The notes beneath the pieces are model-generated. The model was given only the letters and a program-made list of their open reading frames with translations, was not told where the DNA came from and did no database searches. The translations under genes and the position numbers were made by a program. DNA of 64,000 nucleotides from contig JALHQN010000003.1 of NCBI GenBank assembly GCA_022841915.1, forward strand, positions 310,001 to 374,000, given 5' to 3'. Source of the stretch: Burkholderiales bacterium (lineage in GTDB: Bacteria > Pseudomonadota > Gammaproteobacteria > Burkholderiales > WYBJ01). Each line of letters starts with the position of its first letter. Positions within the stretch are counted from its first letter, which is position 1. Shown piece after piece: positions 8,672-17,736 of the stretch.

Positions 8672-10177
8672 ATGCAAGCCCTTCTCGTGGTTGATCGAAA
8701 GTCGGGCGGGCCTCTTCTGCTGAATCTGCTGATCGCGTGCCTGTGGGTGATCTGGGGAGGCGCTGCCAACGCCGCTCCGATGGGCGCCGCGGAGGCCCGT
8801 CACCTGCTCGTTCGCACCGGCTTCTTCGCGCCACCTGCCGAGGTGGAGGCCTACGCGGCACTCGATCGGACGGCGGCCGTGGAGCGTTTGCTCGCGCAGG
8901 TACGCGCTGAGCCGGTCACTCGACCGGCGGAGGTCCTGGACCGCTGGACGCCGCGGTCGCAGTTTCGCGCTTGGCCGGAAGAGGAGCGTCGGGCTTGGCT
9001 GCGTCGGACCATCCAGCAGGGGCAAGATCTGCGGGGCTGGTGGTTCGGGGAGATGCTCGTCACGCCGTCTCCCTTCACCGAGCGCATGACCCTCTTCTGG
9101 CACAGCCACTTCGTGTCCAGTTTGCAGAAAGTCCGACCCACGCGGCTGATGTATCGTCAGAACCTCTTGCTGCGCAAACACGCGCTGGGCAATTTCCGCG
9201 AACTGCTGCACGCGATCGCCCGTGATCCGGCGATGATCGTGTATCTCGACAATGCGTCCAATCGCAAAGGGCAGCCGAACGAGAATTTCGCCCGCGAACT
9301 CATGGAGCTGTTCACGCTAGGCGAGGGTCGCTTCAGCGAACAGGACGTGAAGGAGGCTGCGCGGGCCTTCACCGGCTGGGGCATCGACGGCGAGACGGGC
9401 GAGTTTCTCTTTCGCGCGGGCGTGCACGACGAAGGGCCGAAGACCGTGCTGGGGCGTGGCGGGATACTCGACGGCCGAGAGGTCATCGATCTGTTGCTAG
9501 ATCAGCCGCAGACCGCCGAGACCATCGTGCGCAAGCTCTGGCGCGAGTTTGTTTCGCCCACGCCCGACGCGCGGGAAGTCGCGCGCATTGCCGCTGACTT
9601 GCGCGGCGCGGACTACGACATTCGCATAGCCGTGCGCGCGCTCTTGACCTCGAACGCGTTCTACGCCGAGGCCAATCGGGCAAGCCTGGTCAAGTCACCG
9701 GTGGAACTGCTGGTCGGAACGCTGCGCCAGTTCAAGTTCGAAGTCGGCGACCCGTTTCCCTTCGTCGTCATGAGCCGGCAGTTGGGGCAGGATCTCATGG
9801 CGCCGCCGAACGTCAAGGGCTGGGTCGGCGGCGAAGCCTGGATCAACGCAGGCACGCTGCTCACGCGCAAACGAATCCTCGAGCGGCTGTTCCGGTCGGT
9901 GGAGCCTCGGGGAGCGTCGATGATGAGCGATGGGGGGGCGCCGAGGATGGTCGCGGAAGCCGCCAACGCGGCGCCGCCACCCGGGCGCTTTCAGCAGGCG
10001 ATGCAGGAGGTCTGGTTCAACGAGGCGGCCTGGGCGGCGGAGTTGCGGGGCGCCGATGCTTCCAGTCTTGCGCGCGTGCTGCTCCCGGCGACACCGGTTC
10101 ACGCTGTGGCCGGGTCGCCGGATCGCATCGCGCTCGTTCGGCAACTCACGCTCGATCCGGTCTATCAGCTCAAGTGA
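8672..10177 (+). CDS. DUF1800 family secreted protein
   Basis: 501 residues with an N-terminal hydrophobic segment (about residues 12-34, ending G-A-A-N-A-A). Family features are the opening A-R-H-L-L-V-R-T-G-F, the block M-T-L-F-W-H-S-H-F-V-S-S, the N-E-N-F-A-R-E-L-M-E-L-F-T-L-G signature and R-A-F-T-G-W. The molecular function is unknown. DUF1800 genes are typically paired with DUF1501 genes, as here. The ATG at 8672 lies just after the stop of the small secreted protein. Confidence 0.92.
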   Translation: MQALLVVDRKSGGPLLLNLLIACLWVIWGGAANAAPMGAAEARHLLVRTGFFAPPAEVEAYAALDRTAAVERLLAQVRAEPVTRPAEVLDRWTPRSQFRAWPEEERRAWLRRTIQQGQDLRGWWFGEMLVTPSPFTERMTLFWHSHFVSSLQKVRPTRLMYRQNLLLRKHALGNFRELLHAIARDPAMIVYLDNASNRKGQPNENFARELMELFTLGEGRFSEQDVKEAARAFTGWGIDGETGEFLFRAGVHDEGPKTVLGRGGILDGREVIDLLLDQPQTAETIVRKLWREFVSPTPDAREVARIAADLRGADYDIRIAVRALLTSNAFYAEANRASLVKSPVELLVGTLRQFKFEVGDPFPFVVMSRQLGQDLMAPPNVKGWVGGEAWINAGTLLTRKRILERLFRSVEPRGASMMSDGGAPRMVAEAANAAPPPGRFQQAMQEVWFNEAAWAAELRGADASSLARVLLPATPVHAVAGSPDRIALVRQLTLDPVYQLK

Positions 10178-10222
10178 GACGCCGGCTCGACATGCTCTTT
10201 GTTTTTGTCATAGGCGAACGCA

Positions 10223-11383
10223 ATGGATAGACGAAGCTTCGTAAGCGCCATGGCGGCTTTGCCGGTGCTTGTCTCGCCGGCCGCGTGGGCGGTGAGCCGG
10301 GTGCAGCCGACGGCCTACGGCAACCTGCTCGTATTGATCGAACTCAAGGGCGGCAATGACGGCTTGAACACCGTCGTTCCTTATGCGGACGAGGCCTACT
10401 ACGCCTTGCGGCCTCGCCTCGCGATTGCGCGCGACGAGGTGCTGCAACTCGACGAGCGCACGGGGTTGCATCCCGCGCTCAAGCCGCTGCTCGATCTATG
10501 GCGGGAGGGTGAGCTTGCCATCGTCCAAGGTCTGGGTTATCCGAGCGCGAATTTGTCGCATTTCCGCTCCATTGAAATCTGGGATACCGCGTCGAGGGCC
10601 GACGAGTATCTGACGCAGGGATGGCTCAGCCGTGCTTTCGCCGCGGTACCCACGCCCCGCAGCTTCGCGGCTGACGCGGTCGTGGTGGGCAGCCACGATC
10701 TGGGGCCCGTGGCAGGCACCGGGGGACGAGTCATCGCGCTTGCCGACACGGAGCGTTTCCTGCGCGAGTCGCGCTTGGCGAAGCCTGTTCGGCACGCGGG
10801 AAGCGCTGCGCTGCGTCACATCATGAGTGTCGAGCGGGACATCGCTCAGGCGGCCTCGGGTTTTGGCGCCAGTCATGTCTTTCGGACCGAGTTTCCGCGC
10901 ACGCCTTTCGGTAATGCCGTGCGCACGGCCAGTCAGGTGATCGCGGCGCGCGCAGGCGTGGCGGTCGTCAAGGTCTCGCTCAACGGTTTCGACACGCACA
11001 GCAATCAGGCCGGATCGCACGCGCGTCTGCTCAAGGATCTCGCCGAGGGTTTGGCCTCGCTGCGTCATGCGATGGAAGAATTGGGCCGTTGGGATTCGAC
11101 CCTGGTGATGACCTACGCGGAGTTCGGCCGGCGCCCGCGTCAGAACATGAGCGGCGGCACCGATCATGGCACGGCCAATGCGCACTTCGTCGCCGGCGGC
11201 CGGGTCAAGGGCGGTCTTTACGGAGCGGCCCCGAACCTGGACCGGCTGGACGGTGCGGGGAATCCTCCCTTTGCGGTGGACTTTCGTGAACTGTACGCGA
11301 CCGTGCTCGAGCGCTGGTGGGGCATGGAGGCCAGCGGCGTGTTGCAGGGACGCCATAAGCCGCTCGAGCTGCTTCGGGGCTGA
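10223..11383 (+). CDS. DUF1501 family protein with Tat-like signal
   Basis: 386 residues. The start D-R-R-S-F-V-S-A-M-A-A-L is Tat-like and ends in a probable A-W-A cleavage site, fitting periplasmic export of a folded protein. DUF1501 features (sulfatase/alkaline-phosphatase-like fold) are L-I-E-L-K-G-G-N-D-G-L-N-T-V-V-P, G-F-D-T-H-S-N-Q, a T-Y-A-E-F-G-R-R stretch and G-T-D-H-G-T-A-N-A-H-F. It lies 45 bases after its DUF1800 partner. The reaction and substrate are unknown. Confidence 0.92.
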   Translation: MDRRSFVSAMAALPVLVSPAAWAVSRVQPTAYGNLLVLIELKGGNDGLNTVVPYADEAYYALRPRLAIARDEVLQLDERTGLHPALKPLLDLWREGELAIVQGLGYPSANLSHFRSIEIWDTASRADEYLTQGWLSRAFAAVPTPRSFAADAVVVGSHDLGPVAGTGGRVIALADTERFLRESRLAKPVRHAGSAALRHIMSVERDIAQAASGFGASHVFRTEFPRTPFGNAVRTASQVIAARAGVAVVKVSLNGFDTHSNQAGSHARLLKDLAEGLASLRHAMEELGRWDSTLVMTYAEFGRRPRQNMSGGTDHGTANAHFVAGGRVKGGLYGAAPNLDRLDGAGNPPFAVDFRELYATVLERWWGMEASGVLQGRHKPLELLRG

Positions 11384-11586
11384 GCGGCAGACTGCCCGGG
11401 CAGGCAGAGATTCTGACCTGGCTACCCGTTTTTCTGTCTCGAATGTCGGTATCGCACCACACGGACGTGGCTTCCCGGCATCTTTCGCACAGCCCAAATC
11501 CTGATCGAACCCGTGGCAGGCTCATCTGGTGAGCTTGCAAGCGCCCATACTCGTCTCAACCCAGTACGAACCGGTGGAGATGCCGC

Positions 11587-11859
11587 ATGGAACGCAGAGA
11601 GATCCTGATCACCGTGGTGGGCCTGCTCGGGACCTTCCTCTTGCCCTGGCCGGGCAGCGAAGAGCCCGTGATGGCTAGAGGTGCTGCAACGAGCACGGCC
11701 GTCGGCGCCGATCGATGCGTTTATGCGGTTCAGCCCGCGGGGGCCGTACTGCGTCATGGCAACCCGGGCGCAGCCCGCGTCGACGCCCGTGATGGGCTTG
11801 CGTCCGAGCCGGCTATGTTGGGCGCCGACCGCTGCGTCAGCTTGCGATGTGGTGCTTGA
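11587..11859 (+). CDS. Doubtful small ORF with one hydrophobic segment
   Basis: 90 residues. GGTGGAG lies eight bases before the ATG, and residues 5-20 (EILITVVGLLGTFLLP) could span a membrane. The remainder has no recognisable pattern and overlaps the end of the convergent EAL gene by 23 bases. It may be a chance reading frame. The preceding 203-base gap (11384-11586) shows nothing I can name. Confidence 0.25.
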   Translation: MERREILITVVGLLGTFLLPWPGSEEPVMARGAATSTAVGADRCVYAVQPAGAVLRHGNPGAARVDARDGLASEPAMLGADRCVSLRCGA

Positions 11860-13090
11860 AGCCTGGATTCGCAAAGCTGCGCGTCTGCGCTTCCCGCTCC
11901 ACCCAGGTCAGTGCTTCGTCGGCTGTGAGCGCCGGCGAGATGAGATCGCCTTGCGCGAAGGCGAATCCGGCACGCCGCAAGTGATCGAGATCCATGCCGG
12001 TTCTGAGGTCGACGGCGCAGGCCGCCAGGCCGTGTTTGCGGGCTGCGACCAAAAGGGCGGCCAGCGGCTCTGCGGCATCGGGCGCCGCGATGCCGTTCGC
12101 GGAACCCGCAAGCCTGACCTTGATCTCCGAGAAATGCGCATAGGCCGATTCGCTCAGGGAGGCGACCGGAAGATCCTCCTTGATCACGAGTCGGTAGCCG
12201 CGCAGCTTGAGTCGGGCGAGGTTGTCGGCCATGTCGATATCGGCGATGGCCTCCCGGGTGGCGTTGATCTCCAGAACGAGGTCGACGGCCGAGATGCCGA
12301 GCGTGCGCACATAGGCGTCCAGGCTGGTCGCATCGCTATGCTCGCACAGGACGTCCGGCCCGAGGCCGACGGAAACCTGGGTGTCGAGGTCCCGGTCGCG
12401 CAGTGATCGCACGAGTTCGGCGGCATCCCTGAGCACGCTGGCGGTCATCACTCGCTGGGCGCCCAGTTGCATCATGGCCTGGTTGAAGCGCGCGGCCGAC
12501 GCAATCCCATGGCGAGGGTGCGTCACGTAAGGCAGTGCCTCACAGCATACGGGGCGACCCGATTCGAGATCGATTTTGGGCTGAAAGCGTGCGCGCATGT
12601 TGCCGGCTCGCAGGCACTCGCTCAGTTCGTCCTTGGTCAGGTTCGGAGTGCGGACGGCACCGGCGTTGGCGGCGTTCGCGGACTGGGCGAACTGTCGCAA
12701 CCACGTTCCCATTTCCTCCGCGCTCACCGGTTTGCGCAAGACGGTCAGGATGGTCAGTCCCGAGTGCTGCGCCTGTTCGCGCAGTTCCTCGAATACTCCC
12801 CGGCGATGGGTGAGCAGCAAGGTGCCTAGCACGCTGAATTGGTCGCTCAGCATCTTGAGCGCTTGCATGGCGTCCGGCCCGAGCAAGTCGGGGTCGGCCA
12901 CCATGATCCATTCCAGCGCCCGGCCCTTGGCCAGCACACGCTCGGCGTCTCGCGTGTCGAGCGCCTCGGCGACCTGATCAGCGCCTGCTGCCCGTATCAG
13001 GCGGCACAGGGAGCGGCGCTGGAACTTGGTGCTTTCGATGACCAGGACCGCAGGGCCTCCTGTCGTCGATTGCGTCTTCTTGAGTGGCAT
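11837..13090 (-). CDS. Receiver-like domain plus degenerate EAL domain protein
   Basis: 417 residues. The first ~130 residues resemble a response-regulator receiver fold (V-L-V-I-E-S, L-T-V-L-R-K-P), but the usual acidic pair at the first strand is missing. The rest follows an EAL phosphodiesterase: Q-P-K-I-D-L and E-A-L are kept. The D-D-F-G-T-G-Y loop is replaced by K-E-D-L-P-V-A, and the A-E-G-V-E-T block by A-V-D-L-R-T. Loss of these metal and substrate residues predicts no c-di-GMP hydrolysis, so a binding or regulatory role is likely. I chose the ATG at 13090 over an upstream TTG (13162). Confidence 0.75.
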   Translation of the reverse strand: MPLKKTQSTTGGPAVLVIESTKFQRRSLCRLIRAAGADQVAEALDTRDAERVLAKGRALEWIMVADPDLLGPDAMQALKMLSDQFSVLGTLLLTHRRGVFEELREQAQHSGLTILTVLRKPVSAEEMGTWLRQFAQSANAANAGAVRTPNLTKDELSECLRAGNMRARFQPKIDLESGRPVCCEALPYVTHPRHGIASAARFNQAMMQLGAQRVMTASVLRDAAELVRSLRDRDLDTQVSVGLGPDVLCEHSDATSLDAYVRTLGISAVDLVLEINATREAIADIDMADNLARLKLRGYRLVIKEDLPVASLSESAYAHFSEIKVRLAGSANGIAAPDAAEPLAALLVAARKHGLAACAVDLRTGMDLDHLRRAGFAFAQGDLISPALTADEALTWVEREAQTRSFANPGFKHHIAS

Positions 13091-13168
13091 CGGACTCGTC
13101 GTTGCAATTGGCTCCCAGCTTACGCTGCGCCACGGCAGACTCTGTCGGTCTTTGAGTGGCAAGGTGCT

Positions 13169-13193
13169 TATCCGGGGCGCGTTGCGCCGGATA
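13169..13193. repeat. Hairpin-forming inverted repeat in an intergenic gap
   Basis: TATCC-GG-GGCGC then GTT then GCGCC-GGATA can fold into a ten-pair stem with a two-base bulge and a three-base loop. It lies in the 247-base gap 13091-13337 between two minus-strand genes. No run of T follows on either strand, so it is not an obvious intrinsic terminator. Function unknown. Confidence 0.35.
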
Positions 13194-13337
13194 GTTGAGG
13201 CTGTTACGGCAGGCAGGGGCGAGGCTTGAGCGCCGCGGGCGCAAAGAGGACTTCACCCTCCTGGGTGCCGTGCGGCTGGGTGTTTTCGCCTGCCATGTAC
13301 CGCAGGTGAGACTCGAATTTCCTGGGGCAGGCGTGCC

Positions 13338-14402
13338 TCAGTCGTGCAGCGCCTGTACGACCGACTCGGTCACCAGCGCCGTACTCGCCTCGCCGCCGAG
13401 ATCGGGGGTAACGATCCGGCGGGCGGTGACCTGCTCGATGGCGCGCATGAGCCGATTGGCTGCCGCCGTCTCGCCGAGGTGCTCGAGCATCATGCATGCG
13501 GTCCAGAAAGTGGCGACCGGATTGGCGATTCCTCGGCCCGCGATGTCGAATGCGGATCCGTGAATGGGTTCGAACATCGATGGAAAAGTGCGTTCCGGGT
13601 TCAGGTTGGCCGTTGGGGCAATGCCCAAGCTGCCGGAGAGCGCGGCAGCAAGGTCGGACAGAATGTCGGCGTGCAGATTGGTGGCGACCATCACGTCGAT
13701 GCTGCGCGGTTTCGCGACCATGCGCATGGTCATGGCGTCGACCAGCTCGCGGTCCCAGGTGACGTCGGGATAGTCGCGTGCGACCTGCATGAAGATCTCA
13801 TCCCACATGACCATGCCATGGCGCTGCGCGTTCGATTTCGTGACCAGCGTCAGGTGCTTGCGCGGGCGCTTGCGGGCGAGTTCGAAGGCAAAACGGTGAA
13901 TGCGGGTGACGCCGGAACGGGTGAACACGGATACTTCCGTCGCGATTTCCTCGGGCAGTCCGCGGTGCACTCGGCCGCCGCTGCCCGAATACTCGCCCTC
14001 CGAGTTCTCTCGGATGATCACCCAGTCGATGTCGCTCGCATCACGCAGCCGCAATGGGCTCTGCACGCCGGGCAGCACGCGCGCGGGGCGCACGTTGGCA
14101 TACTGATCGAAGCCTTGGCAGATCGGCAGGCGCAGCCCCCACAAGGAAACATGATCCGGGACATCGGGCGATCCGACCGCACCGAAGAAGATGGCATCGA
14201 AAGTCTTGAGCGTCTCCAGGCCGCCGGCTGGAATATACTCACCTGTCTTGAGGTAGCGCTCGCTGTCCCAACCGAAATGCTCGACACAGAGCTTGAAGCC
14301 TTCCAGCTTGGAAATTGCGTCCAATACATCCAGCCCGGCCGGTATGACTTCCTTGCCGATGCCGTCGCCGGGTATTGCCGCCAGCCTGTACTCTCGGGTC
14401 AT
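13338..14402 (-). CDS. Tartrate dehydrogenase / 3-isopropylmalate-dehydrogenase-like NAD-dependent decarboxylating dehydrogenase
   Basis: 354 residues. I-P-G-D-G-I-G-K-E-V at the start, the R-E-N-S-E-G-E-Y-S-G block, the L-V-T-K-S-N-A segment and N-L-H-A-D-I-L-S-D-L-A-A-A-L place it in the isocitrate/isopropylmalate dehydrogenase family. The short S-G-S-G-G-R-V-H-R-G insertion and the start R-E-Y-R-L-A-A-I-P are typical of the tartrate dehydrogenase (TtuC) subgroup, which oxidises tartrate or malate. No leu genes adjoin it, which argues against LeuB. It is divergent from the GGDEF/EAL gene, with 120 bases between the starts. Confidence 0.88.
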   Translation of the reverse strand: MTREYRLAAIPGDGIGKEVIPAGLDVLDAISKLEGFKLCVEHFGWDSERYLKTGEYIPAGGLETLKTFDAIFFGAVGSPDVPDHVSLWGLRLPICQGFDQYANVRPARVLPGVQSPLRLRDASDIDWVIIRENSEGEYSGSGGRVHRGLPEEIATEVSVFTRSGVTRIHRFAFELARKRPRKHLTLVTKSNAQRHGMVMWDEIFMQVARDYPDVTWDRELVDAMTMRMVAKPRSIDVMVATNLHADILSDLAAALSGSLGIAPTANLNPERTFPSMFEPIHGSAFDIAGRGIANPVATFWTACMMLEHLGETAAANRLMRAIEQVTARRIVTPDLGGEASTALVTESVVQALHD

Positions 14403-14522
14403 GTTCTCTACCAACAAAATATGATTGTCTTCGATCAAGAGCCGAAGGCTAGCATGGACGCACCATAGCTCTCTCGATTTCTCGTGCAGCAATTGAATCG
14501 ACCGCCGTAAATACCTTCGAAT

Positions 14523-16688
14523 ATGCCCAGCAATCAAGCCAGCAACGCTCCCCTCGCGCTCATCATCGACGATGATGAGATGGTGCGCATGCTCGTCCGG
14601 CAGACCTTGGAGATTGCCGGGATCGTTGTTGCGGACGCCCCAGACGGCGAGGAGGGGCTGACGCAGTTCGAGCGCCTGTCGCCCGATATCGTGCTTCTCG
14701 ATGTCCTCATGCCTGGAATGAACGGATTCGAGGTATGTGCGCGGATTCGCGCGATGCCGAGCGGACAGCGCACGCCGGTGTTGATGATGACGGGGCTGGA
14801 CGACTCGGATTCGGTCAACAGTGCCTACGAGGCAGGGGCAACCGATTTCGTTACCAAACCGATTACCTGGCCTACGCTCGCCCACCGCGTCCGGTACATG
14901 CTGCGTGCGAGTCAGGCTCTGGAGAACCTGGCCCGCAGCGAGGCGCGATTGGCCGATGCCCAACGCATGGCGCGACTCGGGCACTGGGATTGGGATCTGC
15001 AGACCGACGCCTTCTATCGTTCGCCCGAGTTGCTGCGAATCTTGGGGGCGGCGAGCGGCAATCTGCCGCCCGGCTACGCATCCTTCGTCGCTCTGGTCCA
15101 TCCGAGCGAGCGCGGCGAATTGGAGCGCGCCTTGAGCAAGGCGCTGGAGACGGGCGAATCGTACCGCATGGAATGCCGCATCGCCTGTCCCGATGGTGCC
15201 GACCGGATCGTGCATGAACAGGCCGTCGTTGCCCGCGACGAGACCGGCGCCGCGGTTCGCATCCATGGCACGACCCAAGACATTACCGAGCGAAAATCCG
15301 CGGAGCAGCGCATCCAGCGGCTGGTCCTGTACGACACCCTGACCGACCTGCCCAATCGGCAATACTTCAAGGAGCAACTGGAGCACACGCTGGTGCAGGC
15401 GGCGAAGCTGCAGGAAAAGGTCGCCGTGCTGGTGCTCGACCTGGACCGATTCAAGCGCGTGAACGATACCTTGGGTCACAACGTCGGGGATCAGCTTCTG
15501 GTGGCCGTGGGCGAGCGCTTGACGAAATCGCTGCGCGCCGTGGACCACGTCGCGCGCGGCGATGAGGGCGGTGTGACCGGGACGCTTGCGCGGCTGGGCG
15601 GCGACGAGTTCACCATCCGGGTGGCCAATCTGCCCGAGGCGGCGGATGCGGCGAAATTGGCCCGGCGCCTGCTGACCGGATTGTCCCAACCGTTCGTGTT
15701 GAGCGGCCAGGAGATCGTGATCACGGCGAGCGCCGGTATCGCGGTCTATCCGCTCGATGGGCAGGATGTCGATACGCTGCTGCAGCATGCCGACAGCGCC
15801 ATGTATCACGCCAAACAGCAGGGCAAGGACAACTACCAGTTCTTTTCGCCCTCGATGAACGCCTCATCGCTGCAGAAGCTGACGATGGAGAATCAGTTGC
15901 GCAAGGCGATCGAGCGCGGCGAACTGATGCTTCATTACCAGCCCAAGGTCGAATCGTGCTCGCGCCGGATTGCGGGTGTCGAAGCCCTGATTCGCTGGCG
16001 GCACCCGGATCTGGGGATGATCTCGCCGGCTGAATTCATTCCCCTCGCCGAGGAGACCGGACTCATCGTCCCGATCGGCGACTGGGTGCTCGAGCAAGCT
16101 TGTCGGCAGGCGGCGGCTTGGCGTGCTGCCGGGCTCAAGCCCGGCAGCATCGCCGTCAACATGGCGAGCCCGAATTTCGCCCAGAAGGACTTCGTGCCGA
16201 AGGTGGCGGCGACGTTGGCCCGAGAGCGCCTGGACCCGGGATCGATCGAGATCGAACTGACGGAGAGCATCCTGATGCAGGATGCGCAGGCCGCCCGAGT
16301 CACTTTGGAGGCACTGAAGTCGCACGGGCTGCAGCTTTCCATCGACGACTTCGGAACGGGGTACTCGTCGCTTGCCTACCTGAAGCGCTTCCCGATCGAT
16401 ACCTTGAAAATCGATCGCGCCTTCGTTCGTGATGTCATCCAGAACCCGGAGGATGCGTCCATCACCAGCGCCATCATCGCGCTCGGCGGCAGTCTGGGGC
16501 TCTCCGTGGTGGCCGAGGGCGTGGAAACCGAGGCGCAAGCCGAGTTTCTGCAAAAGCGGGGATGCGATTTCATGCAGGGCTATCTTTTCAGTCGGCCCGT
16601 GATCGCCGACGACATTACCGCCATGCTGGTATCGGGGCCGCTCCCGCTCGATGGCGCGCGCTCGCGCCGAGGCGCTTCGGCCAGCTGA
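14523..16688 (+). CDS. Response regulator with PAS, GGDEF and EAL domains (c-di-GMP turnover)
   Basis: 721 residues. Order: receiver (acidic I-D-D-D-E, phospho-acceptor Asp60, K in T-K-P-I-T), a PAS/PAC domain (about 145-265), GGDEF (intact G-G-D-E-F at 359-363) and EAL (E-A-L at 487-489, E-L-T-E-S, D-D-F-G-T-G-Y-S-S, K-I-D-R-A-F and A-E-G-V-E-T all present). Both catalytic motifs are intact, so it could synthesise and degrade c-di-GMP under phosphorylation control. No partner kinase is next to it. It contrasts with the degenerate EAL protein 1.4 kb away. Confidence 0.95.
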   Translation: MPSNQASNAPLALIIDDDEMVRMLVRQTLEIAGIVVADAPDGEEGLTQFERLSPDIVLLDVLMPGMNGFEVCARIRAMPSGQRTPVLMMTGLDDSDSVNSAYEAGATDFVTKPITWPTLAHRVRYMLRASQALENLARSEARLADAQRMARLGHWDWDLQTDAFYRSPELLRILGAASGNLPPGYASFVALVHPSERGELERALSKALETGESYRMECRIACPDGADRIVHEQAVVARDETGAAVRIHGTTQDITERKSAEQRIQRLVLYDTLTDLPNRQYFKEQLEHTLVQAAKLQEKVAVLVLDLDRFKRVNDTLGHNVGDQLLVAVGERLTKSLRAVDHVARGDEGGVTGTLARLGGDEFTIRVANLPEAADAAKLARRLLTGLSQPFVLSGQEIVITASAGIAVYPLDGQDVDTLLQHADSAMYHAKQQGKDNYQFFSPSMNASSLQKLTMENQLRKAIERGELMLHYQPKVESCSRRIAGVEALIRWRHPDLGMISPAEFIPLAEETGLIVPIGDWVLEQACRQAAAWRAAGLKPGSIAVNMASPNFAQKDFVPKVAATLARERLDPGSIEIELTESILMQDAQAARVTLEALKSHGLQLSIDDFGTGYSSLAYLKRFPIDTLKIDRAFVRDVIQNPEDASITSAIIALGGSLGLSVVAEGVETEAQAEFLQKRGCDFMQGYLFSRPVIADDITAMLVSGPLPLDGARSRRGASAS

Positions 16689-16733
16689 GCAGGCGGTTCC
16701 AGGATCGAGCTTCCCTGCTGAAGCAGTGCGGCG

Positions 16734-17708
16734 CTAGATCGACTCGTCGAGAAACAACTGCACTTCGCCGAACAACTGCATGCGGTTCTTCTCGGTGAAA
16801 AGGATGTGGGTCGCTTCGCCGATCAGCACGAGTCGCTTGGAGGGTGCGCCGGTCAACTGCGCGAACAGCGCCTGAGCCATGTACGGCGGCGTGTCGGCAT
16901 CCCATTCGCCGACCAGCAGCAGGGTCGGCACGCGAATCCGGGACGCGTCGTATTGAGGCTTGCCGGCTGCCCAAAATTCGCGGGTGTCGGCTTGCGATCC
17001 CGTCGGCGCTCGCACCACGCGCGGTGTCTGTTGAGCGCCCCATGGGTCGCTCGCAAAGGCCACCTCCGCCCACCTTTCGAACCACGCTTGCGGCATCAGG
17101 TCGGTGTGCACGACGCCCGCCGGCAAGCCTGTGCTGCGGCGCTTGACGACGTCTTCGAGCGTCACGCTGCGGTACGCCCCCAGCTTGCCGCCAGGGTCCG
17201 TGAGCGAGGGCGTCGAGCGTATCCATCCCGGCGCGAACAGCACGAGCTTGCGCACCTTGGCGTTGTGGCCGATGGTGTACGTCGACATGATGCGGGTGCC
17301 CCATGAATGGCCGATCAGATTGATCTGGGGGATGGCGCGTCGGCGCAGAATGAAGTCGACCGCGGCACCCACGTCTTGGGCTGCGCACGGCGTGCGGACT
17401 ATGGGTTCGTTGTCCGCTGCAGGTGAGCTCATCTCGGGCGGACGCGTGGATTTTCCGTAGCCGCGCACGTTGACGAACCACACGTCGTAGCCGCGGCGGG
17501 CGATGTAATCCATCCACGACAAGCCGTCGAGTTCCAGATCGAAACCGGTTTCGCAGGGCGTGGTGGCGCCGTGCACGAAGAGCACGACGTTCTCGGGGCC
17601 GAAGACCTCCAGCGCTTGCGGCCGCTTGTTGCGGACATGCAGCTCGATGCCGGGATCCGAGGCGGGCACCATGAAGTCCTCGACGATCAAGTTCGCTGCC
17701 GTGCTCAT
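16734..17708 (-). CDS. Alpha/beta hydrolase
   Basis: 324 residues. The nucleophile elbow is G-H-S-W-G, the oxyanion region V-L-F-V-H-G-A-T-T-P, and L-L-V-G-E-W-D provides the acid. The catalytic His is probably in G-E-A-T-H-I-L-F. The start at 17708 has GAAGGAG ten bases upstream. It is the last gene of a three-gene minus-strand operon with a MmgE/PrpD protein and an enolase-superfamily enzyme, so a role in hydrolysing an ester or lactone intermediate is plausible. The substrate is not known. Confidence 0.88.
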   Translation of the reverse strand: MSTAANLIVEDFMVPASDPGIELHVRNKRPQALEVFGPENVVLFVHGATTPCETGFDLELDGLSWMDYIARRGYDVWFVNVRGYGKSTRPPEMSSPAADNEPIVRTPCAAQDVGAAVDFILRRRAIPQINLIGHSWGTRIMSTYTIGHNAKVRKLVLFAPGWIRSTPSLTDPGGKLGAYRSVTLEDVVKRRSTGLPAGVVHTDLMPQAWFERWAEVAFASDPWGAQQTPRVVRAPTGSQADTREFWAAGKPQYDASRIRVPTLLLVGEWDADTPPYMAQALFAQLTGAPSKRLVLIGEATHILFTEKNRMQLFGEVQLFLDESI

Positions 17709-17736
17709 TTCGCATGCTCCTTCATTCGCGGCCGGC

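Noticed and set aside
11422-11874. Minus-strand ORF of 150 codons overlapping the doubtful small ORF
   Set aside because: No motif, no ribosome-binding site, and it runs into the end of the EAL gene.
13344-14468. Long open frame on the plus strand opposite the tartrate-dehydrogenase-type gene
   Set aside because: Antisense frames are common at this GC content; its translation shows no family motif, while the minus strand has full conserved motifs.
14403-15809. Extension of the tartrate-dehydrogenase-type protein upstream into the GGDEF gene
   Set aside because: The family start lies at 14402, and the extension is antisense to conserved REC, PAS and GGDEF sequence.
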